Shown here one piece after another: positions 1-11,427 of a stretch of DNA of 64,000 nucleotides. Source of the DNA: Bolinopsis microptera (taxonomy: Eukaryota > Ctenophora > Tentaculata > Lobata > Bolinopsidae); contig NC_087073.1 in assembly GCF_026151205.1 (NCBI RefSeq), positions 434,001 to 498,000 of the forward strand. The letters run 5' to 3'. Each line of letters opens with the position of its first letter. The stretch's first letter is position 1. The notes under the pieces are model-generated. The model made no database searches. It worked only from the letters and a program-made list of their open reading frames with translations, and was not told the DNA's origin. The position numbers and the translations under genes are program-made.

Positions 1-2
1 TC

Positions 3-191
3 AATGATTGGGCTGATGACTCCAGTGAAAGGGCTGGTGACTCTAGCGAAAGTGCTGGTGACGAGGAGAAAGACCATAAACCAGGGATTCCTTCGGGAGC
101 ATGTAAGATTATATCCAAAGTTTGTTCGCCAATGGGGTGTGTCTGGGTGTCAAAGATCTTCAAGGTGGGTGCTACTTGTGATGAACTCTAG
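3..191 (+). CDS. possible 3' end of an acidic protein (partial)
   Basis: The frame is open from the left edge of the window to a TAG stop and gives about 62 residues. It starts with an acidic, serine-rich stretch holding two imperfect copies of a DSSExAGD motif and ends in a Cys-containing tail. No domain is recognisable and no polyadenylation signal was checked. It could be the last exon of a gene lying to the left, or chance. Confidence 0.2.
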   Translation, partial: NDWADDSSERAGDSSESAGDEEKDHKPGIPSGACKIISKVCSPMGCVWVSKIFKVGATCDEL

Positions 192-2094
192 AAGGATGGG
201 ATGGTAATACTCGGTCTGGCCGTCTGGAAGCCCATATAATTCCAGTTCAGAAACCGATTAAGGAGGTGCGGCTACTGATGAGAAGTCTCCTTAAAGTTTA
301 TTTGGGTTAGAAACGCCATCTGGGTCCCTACCCTCGCACAAGATTATTCTCAATTTTCTTGTTGTGTTCCACAATTCTGTTCCACAATAAGTATACTTAC
401 CTTTATGTACATGATATCTTTCTATAGCATATTCTCTATACAATAGTGTTTCTCCTATAATAATATATTGTACATGACAGACATAGAACTTATCCTGACT
501 GTCATCTTTTGCGGACCCTAATTCTTCCTAACAAAAACGTAGTCTGTGCTATCAGCTAGTTATAAGTGTCCAAGACTATAAATAATGTTTTTCTTCTATC
601 CGCACCCCGGGATCGAGATGTAAGCCTTCTAACGAATTACCTTCAGCAGTTCCATAACTTAAGGTAGATACCATACTATACTACTTGTATCACGTCGCGA
701 TCCCCACCGACATGTCATTACTTTCTCTAAGTAGATCTTGAAGTGAAAATCGTTTCCGATTTTAGCGTTGATGTCGCTGAAAATTTCCGTGGTTGTTAGA
801 TTTGCCAAAAGCAAAAGTTCTTACTTCTTTCTGATCAAGGTATTCCATTAGCGTTGCATCACCATTAGCCTTAGGTAAAGGTATGAAATTCGATAACTGT
901 TTTATCGTCTTATCGGTATCCGCATGATTTTCTGATCTAATTCTACCGGCCGAATGGCAAAGCGATAAACATTATTTTTCATAACACATCCGCGTTTTCC
1001 GACCAGTTTAAGTTAAACAAGGTTAACGGTGACCAGTCCTGTGGACAATGACATGGAGCCTATTACCTATGACTATAAATTTATAATAATGCAATTCACA
1101 GAATTGCATTTTGACGTATTTTTGGGAGTACCAAAAGCGCGCAAACTAAATATATTTGACGCGCGAATCTGTTTTTGAAAGAAACTGATCAAAGTGAAAG
1201 AGAATCTAATTTGTAATAACATCGCGCGGGGAATAATATTGGTCACGTACGTGTAATAATAAAACGGGAAAATACTACAATATAATCAAGGTACGATGTT
1301 GGATACCTTAGTTCTATATAGTCTATGTAATAAGCGCCATGAGCTGGCACAGAATTTTTTGTCTCTGATTTTGATAAATCCGGTACCAAAAGTTGCCTCT
1401 AAGTGTGAATAATGAAAATTCACCGTGTAGCACGATAACGTCGAGCTGTATGTGGGCCTTTTGTGCATCGCAAGAGTGTACAAAGGACGAAAAATAGGTA
1501 ATTTATTGCTTAAAATGCCTATAACTCCTAACATATTGAATATTTTGAAATAATTTATACAGGATCGTAATGAGCTTAGTCAGACGCAACTTTTAGTACC
1601 AAAATTATAATGTTTGAAGCACAAAAATTTTGTCAAAATTTCACACAAGGGGGGACCCTTGTGTTCAGATTAAAAATTTTTGAAAATAATTTTCCTTTAA
1701 ATCTTAAAATATTAGTACCAAAAGTTTCGTCTCGATGAGCTTATTACGATGCCATAATAATTACGTGATAATAACTGAAAATGTGAAAGTTATAGGCCAA
1801 AAACTAAAAATTTGCGCGAAAAAAGCACGCGCGGCGAACAAGCGCCGTGTAGCATTTTAGCGAAAATTGCTACACGGTGGATTTATTTTATTCACATTTT
1901 TAGACAACTTTTGGTACCAAATTTATCGAAATCGGAGAAAAAAAGTTCTGTGCTCGCGCTTGGCGCTTATTACACTGACTAATATCTTTCGATAGCAACT
2001 CCATCTATGTATCTGCTTAGCTTCCATCACTGATCCTGGTACTTGAGATTCCAGGTGTGGCTTTAAACAATGTTTTAAGGGCCCAACACTCAGC
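192..2094. other. no gene seen; dispersed GTACCAAAA motif
   Basis: I see no convincing gene here. A GTACCAAAA-type motif recurs irregularly near 1111, 1382, 1595, 1711 and 1913. Near 1846-1880 a 10-bp inverted repeat (CCGTGTAGCA and TGCTACACGG) can form a hairpin. These look like pieces of an old dispersed element. Confidence 0.4.
1159..1250. repeat. dispersed direct repeat, copy 1
   Basis: A GCGCGGGGAATAAT...GGTCACGTAC block preceded by GAAAGAGAATCT resembles the block at about 5117-5203. The two copies lie about 4 kb apart on either side of the LINE fragment. They could be parts of one repeat family; they are too divergent and too short to be called LTRs. Confidence 0.4.
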
Positions 2095-3318
2095 TCACTC
2101 AGTTGATGGTAGAACAGTGGGTCTTTGTGCGATGTTGTAGCAGGGACTCCACTTCTTGTTTTCTCTTGCTAACCAGATTGCATAGGAACATCTGAGAGCA
2201 ACCAAAGCCGCCTCTTGGAACACTGCTTTCTTTACTCTCTTTGTAACACCAAAGTAGTTTAGTAGGGCTGGTAAGGTATGATGCCAGAAGCCTCTACACC
2301 CAACCTCTACCGTAAAAAGCTGAGCTTTCCACCCACTGCCATGCAGCCCAGGAATAAGCTCTCTGTTGTAACGTGCTTGTTTACGTTCTACTTGGTCACT
2401 AAAGTTACTCTCGTCACCAACTGTCAACTCTACTAATATGACCACCTTTCCTTTATCAGACCAGACTACAATATCGGGACGTTCTGCAGTTCCGTAGATG
2501 TGCTGGGGGAACTGTGCTGGGAGGTCATCTTCGTCCCAGATAATCTGCCAATCTTGGTCTTTCTCAAAAGGGCTCTCTCTTTTCATCTTCGTCTTCGGTT
2601 TTTGGTAACAGCTGCTAGATGACTTGAAGCCTGTCCAGTCCTGAACTTCAAGTTTAAAATCTTTGTTGTTGAACTTCTCGATTTGATCCAGTAGGGATTT
2701 CGCAATGACCCGCAGCACGTTGTCATGCCTCCAATTGTATCGTTTGTTGTTCAGCGAGAAGTTGCAAGCTACCAAAATGTGCTTAATGTTGCAGTGTCTC
2801 CATCCGCAAAGTGGACAGTGTCCTGTGTCAGCATAGTTCCACAGGCTCATGTTTGCTGGAGTATTTGCAACGTCATGGGTTGCATTGAGGTGGAACTTAA
2901 GAAGAGCAGGGCTCATCTTGTAGTTGTAAATAAGGTTGTTCCAACCTAGGTCTAGCTGCATGGTGTTTTCCCATGTTAAGAATTGTCCTTGAACTCCCTT
3001 GTCTACCAGTGTCAACAGGATATCCTGCTCTGAGATGTGGGATACCAGTTCTTTCAGTTTTTCCTTTTCACTGGCTACACTCCTCTTGGATCCCAAGCCC
3101 ATCCTGCCTTGCACTGTTACCCCTACTAACTCTCTGAAGTAGAGATCTCTTTCTCTAGCACTCAGCTCATTAGTGTAACCCCACCGACTGCTCCCTTCTT
3201 GTTTCTTGGCCCTGTGCTCGTAGACCTCCTTAACTTTAGGATCCTTGCTGTTCTTTAGAGAGTAACCTTTGGACACCTGAAGGAACTTGTATAAGTCCGA
3301 TAGTCTTTTAAGATTCAA
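2095..3318 (-). mobile_element. C-terminal part of an RLE-type non-LTR retrotransposon
   Basis: This 407-codon open frame has the layout found after the reverse transcriptase in non-LTR elements that use a restriction-like endonuclease. A zinc-knuckle-like motif C-x2-C-x8-H-x4-C lies at residues 168-185 and is followed by the conserved WRHDNVL. A PD-(D/E)xK-type nuclease core follows: RPD at 280-282, the ELT strand at 297-299 and a downstream K/R helix (ERKQARY near 311). The palm domain with the YxDD motif is absent and I see none upstream, so the copy is 5'-truncated or only partly preserved, although the remaining frame is intact. R2-, NeSL- and CRE-like elements carry the same combination. 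I infer the class and not the clade. Confidence 0.65.
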
Positions 3319-6184
3319 TCCAAAGCAATCCTTATTTCTGTAAAGTACTACTATAAGTATAAAGTACTACTATAAGTATACGAATACCTAACGATTCCCT
3401 TGAAAATAAGGATAATCTATAAATCGCTTTGACGTGGGACTGGGAAGCTATTCTCGCACATAACTTACGAATCCAAAATTACTAGGTCTAGAGAAGGTTC
3501 CAAAATCAAACCAGCAATGATAAGTTTATCTTATTGAACTTTAATTAACTTTAATTTTGAATCGACACCAATTCAAATTGAACGCTCGAGAGTCTGAGAA
3601 GAGGCCCCAGCTAGGGCATAGCGTAGGTACATATATTAATATCCGTTTAACCTTAAAGTTAAATAGTCTGCCCATTTACGTTCAAGTCAACGCCCGTACG
3701 TAAACGTTTGAATGCCTCCGGGCTCCGAGCGTTCATTTTAATGTCCGTTTTTAACTTTAAATGGATACAATGAGATAAAACTATGTTGTCGGAATTAGAC
3801 AGTAAATAAACAATAATGAATAAAAATAAGTCACTAGTATAGCAATAAGCAAATAATAATAAAATTATTGCTCCTTAATTCGTGAATTTTTCATAAGACG
3901 CAAACTTGTGTTAACATAAATATAATAACATAAATATAATAACATAAATAATAATATTAATAAGGTCTCGCTGCTTGTTAACTGTGAGGCGGTTTCTTTT
4001 TTTGTTTATCACCCAGTCGTACAAGCTCCAATTCGTCTCACAGGGTGAGGCTGATGTCGATTGCGACAGCGCTTTCATTGGAAAACTCTGTAGTTCGGGT
4101 ACCTCTCAACCGAAGTTGTTCCACCAAGAGACTGGACCGTCAGAATCTTGGCTAAAACTTGAGGCAGCGTCAGTAGAGAATAAGCCTCTTTTCTCTCGGT
4201 AGAACGTGTACTGCGAAATTAAAGTATCTTCTTCTTTGTTGCGCCGTCACACCACGTGTCCATGACATCTAGAAACTCCTTCAGACATCCTGATTCGTGT
4301 GTTTATCATATCCCTTATATATAAGCCGGGTGAACACAAAACCCTACTGAATGTTTATGTAGGGGGGAATGGAGCTCGAGCCACCTTTTGTTGGCAAGAC
4401 TAATCATATCGCTTTTATAGTTTCAATTGCGAAAAGCAAAATTTGCTAACTTTAAGGTGAACAGATAATATTTGTAATAAATTACACCGATGAAACCAAC
4501 AGGAATCTTAAGACTATTGTCTGAAAATCTAAGCAAGACTATTATCGGCTCGAGAATTGAGCATAAATAGTCGACTTCTATCCAGAAACCTAGGAGAATC
4601 AGGGGACATCCTGTTGTCAATTTGTGGGAGGTCGACTTTACTGCTTTGATCACAGACGTCCGATACAGCAGCGGAAGCGCAAGATCTGCTGATGAGCAAT
4701 TCCGTCGGTCTGTACCTAATCAATGACGGCTAAACTAGGTAAATTTGCGCATGAACCTTTCAATATTATAGATTATACTTTTCCGAGCCACCGAATTGAG
4801 CCTGTATTGTTCTATGGCTGAGACCCATTGGATATCGGTTAGTAGCTGTCTGAAAACTATAAGCGTATTAATGGCTGTTACAGTAGGCCCTCAACAGTTG
4901 AATACCATCCCCAAGCCAACAGTGATGATTAGTCGAAGCATAATGAAACTAGCCAAGTATTTAGCGAGACACAATGATGAACTGGCCGATCAAGCACTTT
5001 TTGGGATTCCCAGCATAAAATAACAACACCTGTTTCCAAACAGTTAAAGTTAAAGATTATAAACTTACCGTTGCCTAATTCTGAGAACATGGAACGCACA
5101 CGTGCCAATATGATTTTACGCGCGAATTACCCAGAATTAACTGAAACTGAATGCTGAAAGAGAATCTTATCGCGTCGCGCGGGGAATAATTTTGGTCACG
5201 TACATCATTTTGTGTTCCCTTTTAAATACAATTACCAGTGCAGAGAGTAGTTTCAGAAACGCAAATTCAACTTGCAAAGATTAATTTACCTGGGTAACCT
5301 CGCTCAGGCTTTTGCATTTATTAAGTTAAACACATTGATTTAACATTGAACATATTATGGCGATTAAAAATATGTCTATAGCAGATAGGGCGGAATGACA
5401 GGTTCAGCAACGCCCAGGAATTACAAGCAGCAAATTCTGCTACTGCTAGTGCTATCAGTATCACGGAGAATCGAAGCAAATATTATAGTGGTACCGTGGC
5501 ATGTCCATTCTGGGTCAGCGTTGTATATACTTATATATGTTGCATGGATAAGTCCCTACTTGCTGTTGGCGTTGCTGCGGCGAGGCTGGCTGGAATAATT
5601 GTCGGAGAACTCTTTGTATTGGCTTCGTACTCTTTTCACTTCTTTCTCCGCACAAAACTGTTCAATCCGTGGGAGGCCCTGTTATTCAAATAAAGTTCTG
5701 AACCCTCAATCAAGCGTTTAGTTCTAAAACTTTGGTAATGGAAATTGTAGTTTTGTAGCTTTTCTCATAACTATCGTCCTATCGAACTGATGATCAATAA
5801 ACATCACGCGGTTTGCTACAATCAAGTTAGTATAAGGAGTCGTTTACATATCAGCAGAGGGGTTTTCCAAATTGCAAATGATTACGATTGACCATATAAT
5901 ATTGTAATTTTGGCACAATAGCACAATACTAATAGCGATACCCGGATTTAACATTTAAACAATTTGTAATCGTATTGCCATGCAGTGTTTGTGTAACTGT
6001 AGTACTAGTTGGTAATCGCTTTTCTTGTCAAAAAGTTAATATTTGTTTCCTTCGATAGTAAATTATTTTGTCCCAAATTCATATATTTTCTAATAATACA
6101 AAATTGTTTTTAGACCAATTATACAATGTCAATAAGTCATGTGGCATGTAAGGCGCCAAAGACAAATTGCTAAAAGGCTCGGCG
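3319..6184. other. no gene seen (2.9 kb)
   Basis: Only short, unconvincing frames occur. Visible features are a short AT-rich tandem repeat near 3340-3380, a TAACATAAATA microsatellite near 3912-3955 and the second copy of the dispersed repeat near 5117-5203. Confidence 0.5.
5117..5203. repeat. dispersed direct repeat, copy 2
   Basis: The GAAAGAGAATCT and GCGCGGGGAATAAT...GGTCACGTAC blocks match the copy at 1159-1250 in the same orientation. Confidence 0.4.
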
Positions 6185-6445
6185 CAACTGCAGAAAACTG
6201 CCACTAACTGCCACAAACTGCCACTAACTGCTACAAACTGCCACTAACTGCTACAAACTGCCACTAACTGCTGCAAACTGCGCGCGCAGTGCGTGGGCGC
6301 GATTGTAGCAGTTAGTGGCAGTTAGTGGCAGTTAGTGGCAGTTTGTAGCAGTTAGTGGCAGTTTGTAACAGTTAGTGGCAGTTTGTGGCAGTTAGTGGCA
6401 GTTAGTGGCAGTTAGTGGCAGTTTGTAGCAGTTAGTGACAGTTTC
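6185..6445. repeat. inverted minisatellite (palindromic pair of arrays)
   Basis: About 5 units of a CTGCCACTAACTGC(C/T)ACAAA-type repeat (6190-6280) meet a longer array of its reverse complement (6305-6445) around a GC-rich centre with GCGCGCGCAG and GGGCGCG. A single strand could fold into a long hairpin. Confidence 0.85.
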
Positions 6446-8032
6446 TTTGCACTTTGCTCCTCCTGTGCCGAAGGCAAAAAGATCGTAGGGATCGGAATAA
6501 GTAATCGGGTTTGGATATATGAGGTGAAAAAATGATCCTACGTCTATGACAAAAGTCTGCGCCTTCACAATATAGACCACTCTGCATAAATTGGGGGTAT
6601 TATTGGCGTTTGTTTTGCTGCGCGCGACGACAGCTATGTGTTAATTAATTGTTTTATCCAACGCGAATTTCAATTGTCAAACGATGCCGTTTAAATAAAT
6701 TAGCCCCACATTTGTGCGCGGCGTACTAAATATTCGATTATAATCCTGCACGCGCGCAATGATAAATTACGATTAAAAACATTGTACTTATGAATTAAGC
6801 AACTTATATTATTACTGAATATTTTCGTAACTTATGACATGACAACAAAATAATGCAATATCCTATTTTTTTTGACTCAATAAGATTAAACTTTTCATTG
6901 CAAACATTAACGGTTTGAGCAGGGAAAATTGATCGTGCGTGGTGTGACCGCGGCGAAATTCTTGCTTATTTTTTTATGTTGATTTGAAGGCCATTAAGGC
7001 ATTTGACCCAGTCATAACAAATTTGAGTATTATATCTTTTACGGTTTTTGCGGAACGTCGTGTTAAAGTTGATGCCCTGGTGTCAGTAAAATGGTAGCAA
7101 ATATATATAATAACATAAACCCGCCACGCAAAGGGTTTATATAACAGATCATCCCGCGCTAGCGGGATGATCTGATAAACACATACGAGTGCGCGCAGCG
7201 CACGAGTTTTGTGTTAATATGTAATCCCGAAGCGCCAGCTGAGGGATTACATTTATTTAGCCCTGAGCGTGAAGTGTTTATGGATTATAATTATCTCCGG
7301 CGATTTCGACAAGGGATTGTCGAAAGCAGGAACACGATTGGAAAGCAGTTCATCAATCTGAATGTCAAACCGATCTGTCATAGTGGAGCAATAGCTTGAA
7401 CGTTAGCAGGAACAAGAGCTGGAAGGAGAGCAAGCAAAACAATACTATTTTTAGGGCACGAACAAGGGTAGCTGGCTAGTCGCCAACTTCTCACGCCACG
7501 CGTTGGAGAAATTCCAAGAATTAGCTGCTTTGGCAACGTTCCCAGGAATTTGCGTGTAAAAGAAGTGGACGGTTACGATGTTTCATATCACGTGGTGCGC
7601 TTTCGTGTCACGTGGTATAGACTCGGCGTATGCTATTGGTGGCACGTGGTACGCACGTGACGCGCCCACGTGATCGCGCGTCTAACTGTTCTACTATTAT
7701 CGAGTTCTAATCAGCAGTATCATTGATTATTGTAAGTCAGAGAATTGAATGATAAACATCAGTTACGACTAAAAAGCGGGCCGGGTTTATACAAATTTCC
7801 GGGGCGGGATGATATCACCTTGAGATGTTTATCTAACAGCGGGCCGGGCTGAGTGATAATATGATCCCGCGTCGAAATCCCGGAGATATTTATAATATAA
7901 ATAATTATAGTGTCCTCATGAAATAAAACAATTAATCTGGTTAGTTTGCAAAATTATGATATATCTACGACTTCATTAAATGCAATACAACATCAATTAT
8001 ATATTTTAGATAATCATTAAACTTCCCATTAT
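6446..8032. other. no gene seen; strong hairpin modules
   Basis: A near-perfect palindrome at about 7146-7173 (AGATCATCCCGC, centre GCTAGC, then GGGATGATCT) is followed by TGTAATCCC...GGGATTACA at about 7220-7252. Further GCGGGCCGGG/CCCGC blocks occur at 7777-7895. They look like ends of small non-autonomous elements. No coding sequence is recognisable. Confidence 0.5.
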
Positions 8033-8629
8033 TCAACCAAAGGTTCTTTTCATGAGCTCAGGAATCTCAAAGTTAAAACTCTTACGAACAGAAACATCAG
8101 AACGTGTAAGATTAAATCTCTTCAACCACATAAATTCACAGAGTGCCAAGTCCATTGCAGCTGAATCAGTCCTGGTTCGTCCGTGCCCCCCTCTCATGTG
8201 ACGCTTAGCGTGGTACCACATACCTTCACAGGTATTTGTATGCACGCCCGTTGCAGGGTCGATGAATCCACGTCGATGATTCACGGTGAGGTGGATATAT
8301 CCATGGCGATTCAGGTGTGTGTAGCCTTTCCAGCGGTCTGATAGGATTGTAGTACCAGGGTTGATGTAACGCTTTATCAGAGAGAGGAGGGTGTGATGGT
8401 TCCTTCTGTTATCAGGGCACTCCACCAAGAAACATTCTCCAGTAGTTCGACTGACACCTCCAAGCAACCACTTTCCAACAACACGTCTGCCAGAGTTATA
8501 TTTCCGTTTCCCGAACTTGCTTTCGTCGACCTCGACGATGTGACCATCACCTCCTATTTTTCCTCCCGCCCCATTCTGGATCAGGTCTTCTGTCATACAC
8601 TGACAGAAGACTGGATGACACTGTCGCAC
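8033..8629 (-). mobile_element. ISXO2/Merlin-type (IS1595-like) DDE transposase, N-terminally incomplete
   Basis: The frame gives about 198 residues matching the catalytic half of ISXO2-like transposases, the family of Merlin DNA transposons. The acidic triad is visible: D35 in VEVDESKFGKRK, D98 in TILSDRWKGY and E135 in the TNTCEGMWYHAKRH block. GKWLLGGVSR and the conserved C-terminal FMWLKRF also fit. Full-length members are nearer 300 residues and begin with a zinc ribbon. That part is not continuous here, and no ATG precedes the conserved core in frame, so an upstream exon or a 5' truncation is likely. The catalytic residues are intact. The 16-bp repeats just upstream at 8660-8725 may be linked to the element's end. 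Confidence 0.75.
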
Positions 8630-8659
8630 ACGCTGGCCAAATGCCAGTGCTTATAGCAA

Positions 8660-8725
8660 TGCGACAATTGACCCCCCGACAATTGACCCCCCGACAATTG
8701 ACCCCCCGACAATTGACCCCACGAT
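8660..8725. repeat. 16-bp tandem repeat, 4 copies
   Basis: Four copies of GACAATTGACCCCCCG lie directly upstream of the Merlin-like transposase. They may be an amplified terminal motif of that element. Confidence 0.85.
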
Positions 8726-8944
8726 ATTTCATCATTATACTTTAGTACTAAATATCTTATTTAAAATTCAGAGAATTATATTTGTTAGGTAAAAAACGGA
8801 ATTTGTATAGTAACCATGGTAACGATGATTACTACATGAACTTGCACGTGCAAAGATTTGCGAGCATCATTTTGATTGATTATGTGGTATTTACATTTAC
8901 GTTGTGCTTTACATTTACAATTTGTTTCAAATAACAAGTTTCAA

Positions 8945-9780
8945 ATAGTAGCCGGTTAGTAGCCGGCTAGTGACCGCTTTTCAAGTGTCGGCTAGTAGCC
9001 GGTTTGGAACTAGAAGGTCCGCTTTAGAGCCGGCTAGTGACCGGTTAGTAGCCACTTGGTGGTTACTAGCCGGTTAGTAGCCGGTTAGTAGCCGGCTAGC
9101 GACCGCTTTTCGAGTGCCGGCTAGTAGGTCCGCTTAAGAGCCGGCTAGTGACCGGTTAGTAGCCACTTGGTGGTTACTAGCCGGTTAGTAGCCGGTTAGT
9201 AGCCGGCTAGTGACCGCTTTCTAAGTGCCGGCTAGTAGCCGGTTTGGAACCGGCTACTAGTAGGTCTGCTTTAGAGCTCGGCTAATAGCCGGCTAGTGAC
9301 CGGTTAGTAGCCGGTTAGTAGCCACTTGGTGGTTACTAGCCGGTTAGTAGCCGGTTAGTAGCCGGCGAGTGACCGCTTTTCAAGTGCCGGCTAGTAGCCG
9401 GTTTAGAACCGGCTACTAATAGGTCTGCTTTAGAGCCGGCTAGTGACCGGTTAGTAGCCGGTTAGTAGCCACTTGGTGGTTACTAGCCGGTTAGTAGCCG
9501 GTTAGTAGCCGGCTAGTGACCGCTTTCTAAGTGCCGGCTAGTAGCCGGTTTGGAACCGGCTACTAGTAGGTCTGCTTTAGAGCTCGGCTAATAGCCGGCT
9601 AGTGACCGCTTAGTAGCCGGTTAGTAGCCACTTTGTGGTCACTAGCCGGCTAGTAGCCGGTTAGTAGCCGGCTAGTGACCACTTTTCAAGTGCCGGTTAG
9701 TAGCCGGTTGTTAATGTGAAGTTGAGGAGCTGTTATTACAAAAGTGGCTACTAGCCGGCTAGTAGCCGGCTAGTAGCCGG
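8945..9780. repeat. higher-order satellite of GTAGCCGGTTA units
   Basis: Short GTAGCCGG(T/C)TA units are arranged in a larger pattern marked by GTGACCGCTTTT, GGTCCGCTTTAGAG and CACTTGGTGGTTACTAG blocks that recur about every 110-160 bp. The array has roughly five higher-order copies. Confidence 0.85.
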
Positions 9781-9782
9781 TG

Positions 9783-9965
9783 TTCATATGGTACTGTGCA
9801 GGGACGTTGCATAGACGTTGCATAGACGTTGCATAGACGTTGCATAGACTGACCGTGCAGGGAGTGTGCATAGAGTGTTCATTGTGCAGGGACGTTGCAT
9901 AGACGTTGCATAGACGGTTCTTTTGTTGTTGCACGGACGTTGCATAGACGTTGCATAGACTGTCA
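9783..9965. repeat. 11-bp ACGTTGCATAG array, interrupted
   Basis: Runs of ACGTTGCATAG alternate with GTGCAGGG spacers. Long frames here are artefacts of the repeat. Confidence 0.85.
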
Positions 9966-10013
9966 GGTGGTAAACGACCAAGTTGCCCATTATGTAGATA
10001 TACGTAACGAGGC

Positions 10014-10275
10014 ATAATTCATCTCGCTTGCATTATGTAGATATACGTAACGAGGCATAATTCATCTCGCTTGCATTATGTAGATATACGTAACGAGGCA
10101 TAATTCATCTCGCTTGCATTATGTAGATATACGTAACGAGGCATAATTCATCTCGCTTGCATTATGTAGATATACGTAACGAGGCATAATTCATCTCGCT
10201 TGCATTATGTAGATATACGTAACGAGGCATAATTCATCTCGCTTGCATTATGTAGATATACGTAACGAGGCATAA
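10014..10275. repeat. 43-bp satellite, left arm
   Basis: About six near-identical 43-bp units, each with ATGTAGATATACGTAACGAG and TTCATCTCGCTTGC. The same unit resumes at 11168, so the 316-bp repeats between appear inserted. Confidence 0.9.
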
Positions 10276-10283
10276 CTGAAGGC

Positions 10284-11168
10284 ATACTGAAGGGAAAGGA
10301 AGCAGTTCTAACGAGCTCTTCTCAAACACAAGGATATATCTTGTGAACTCGGCAAGTATATATGAAACATTTGTCATGGAGTTGTAGAGGGAGTTATGTG
10401 CCTCGCCGGGCTAAAGTAGTGGATGACCTTGCTGTACGGCAAGTTAAACAAGGATCTGAAACTACTAGGTTCCGTACAGACTCAACTCTGCACCCGTGTC
10501 AATATGTTCATTATATGCAAGCCTCTTGATTTATAATCACCGAGTCTAGTAATTGTTTAAGAGAGTTCTCTGGCAGTTACGAAACTCGAGAGACTGTGGG
10601 ATACTGAAGGAAAGGAAGCAGTTCTAACGAGCTCTTCTCAAACACAAGGATATATCTTGTGAACTCGGCAAGTATATATGAAACATTTGTCATGGAGTTG
10701 TAGAGGGAGTTATGTGCCTCGCCGGGCTAAAGTAGTGGATGACCTTGCTGTACGGCAAGTTAAACAAGGATCTGAAACTACTAGGTTCCGTACAGACTCA
10801 ACTCTGCACCCGTGTCAATATGTTCATTATATGCAAGCCTCTTGATTTATAATCACCGAGTCTAGTAATTGTTTAAGAGAGTTCTCTGGCAGTTACGAAA
10901 CTCGAGAGACTGTGGGATACTGAAGGAAAGGAAGCAGTTCTAACGAGCTCTTCTCAAACACAAGGATATATCTTGTGAACTCGGCAAGTATATATGAAAC
11001 ATTTGTCATGGAGTTGTAGAGGGAGTTATGTGCCTCGCCGGGCTAAAGTAGTGGATGACCTTGCTGTACGGCAAGTTAAACAAGGATCTGAAACTACTAG
11101 GTTCCGTACAGACTCAACTCTGCACCCGTGTCAATATGTTCATTATATGCAAGCCTCTTGATTTATAA
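10284..11168. repeat. 316-bp tandem repeat, about 2.8 copies
   Basis: Copies start at 10284, 10601 and 10917 and are almost identical; the third stops early at TTGATTTATAAT, where the 43-bp satellite resumes. No frame or RNA fold was recognised. The near identity points to recent amplification. Confidence 0.9.
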
Positions 11169-11427
11169 TTCATCTCGCTTGCATTATGTAGATATACGTA
11201 ACCAGGCATAATTCATCTCGCTTGCATTATGTAGATATACGTAACGAGGCATAATTCATCTCGCTTGCATTATTTAGATATACGTAACGAGGCATAATTC
11301 ATCTCGCTTGCATTATGTAGATATACGTAACGAGGCATAATTCATCTCGCTTGCATTATGTAGATATACGTAACGAGGCATAATTCATCTCGCTTGCATT
11401 ATGTAGATATACGTAACGAGGCATAAT
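11168..11427. repeat. 43-bp satellite, right arm
   Basis: Same unit and orientation as at 10014-10275, about six copies. Confidence 0.9.

Noticed and set aside
230-330. Hammerhead ribozyme (CTGATGA ... GAAA)
   Set aside because: The two motifs are present but the stretch between them does not form stem II.
1159-5203. LTR retrotransposon bounded by the direct repeats at 1.2 and 5.2 kb
   Set aside because: The repeats are short and diverged, no gag/pol or primer site is seen, and the coding sequence between is a non-LTR type on the minus strand.
5395-5693. Two overlapping 65-67 codon frames with hydrophobic stretches
   Set aside because: No homology recognised, no splice context, and the length is expected by chance.
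10014-11427. CRISPR array
   Set aside because: The units are contiguous tandem copies without unique spacers, and the genome is eukaryotic.
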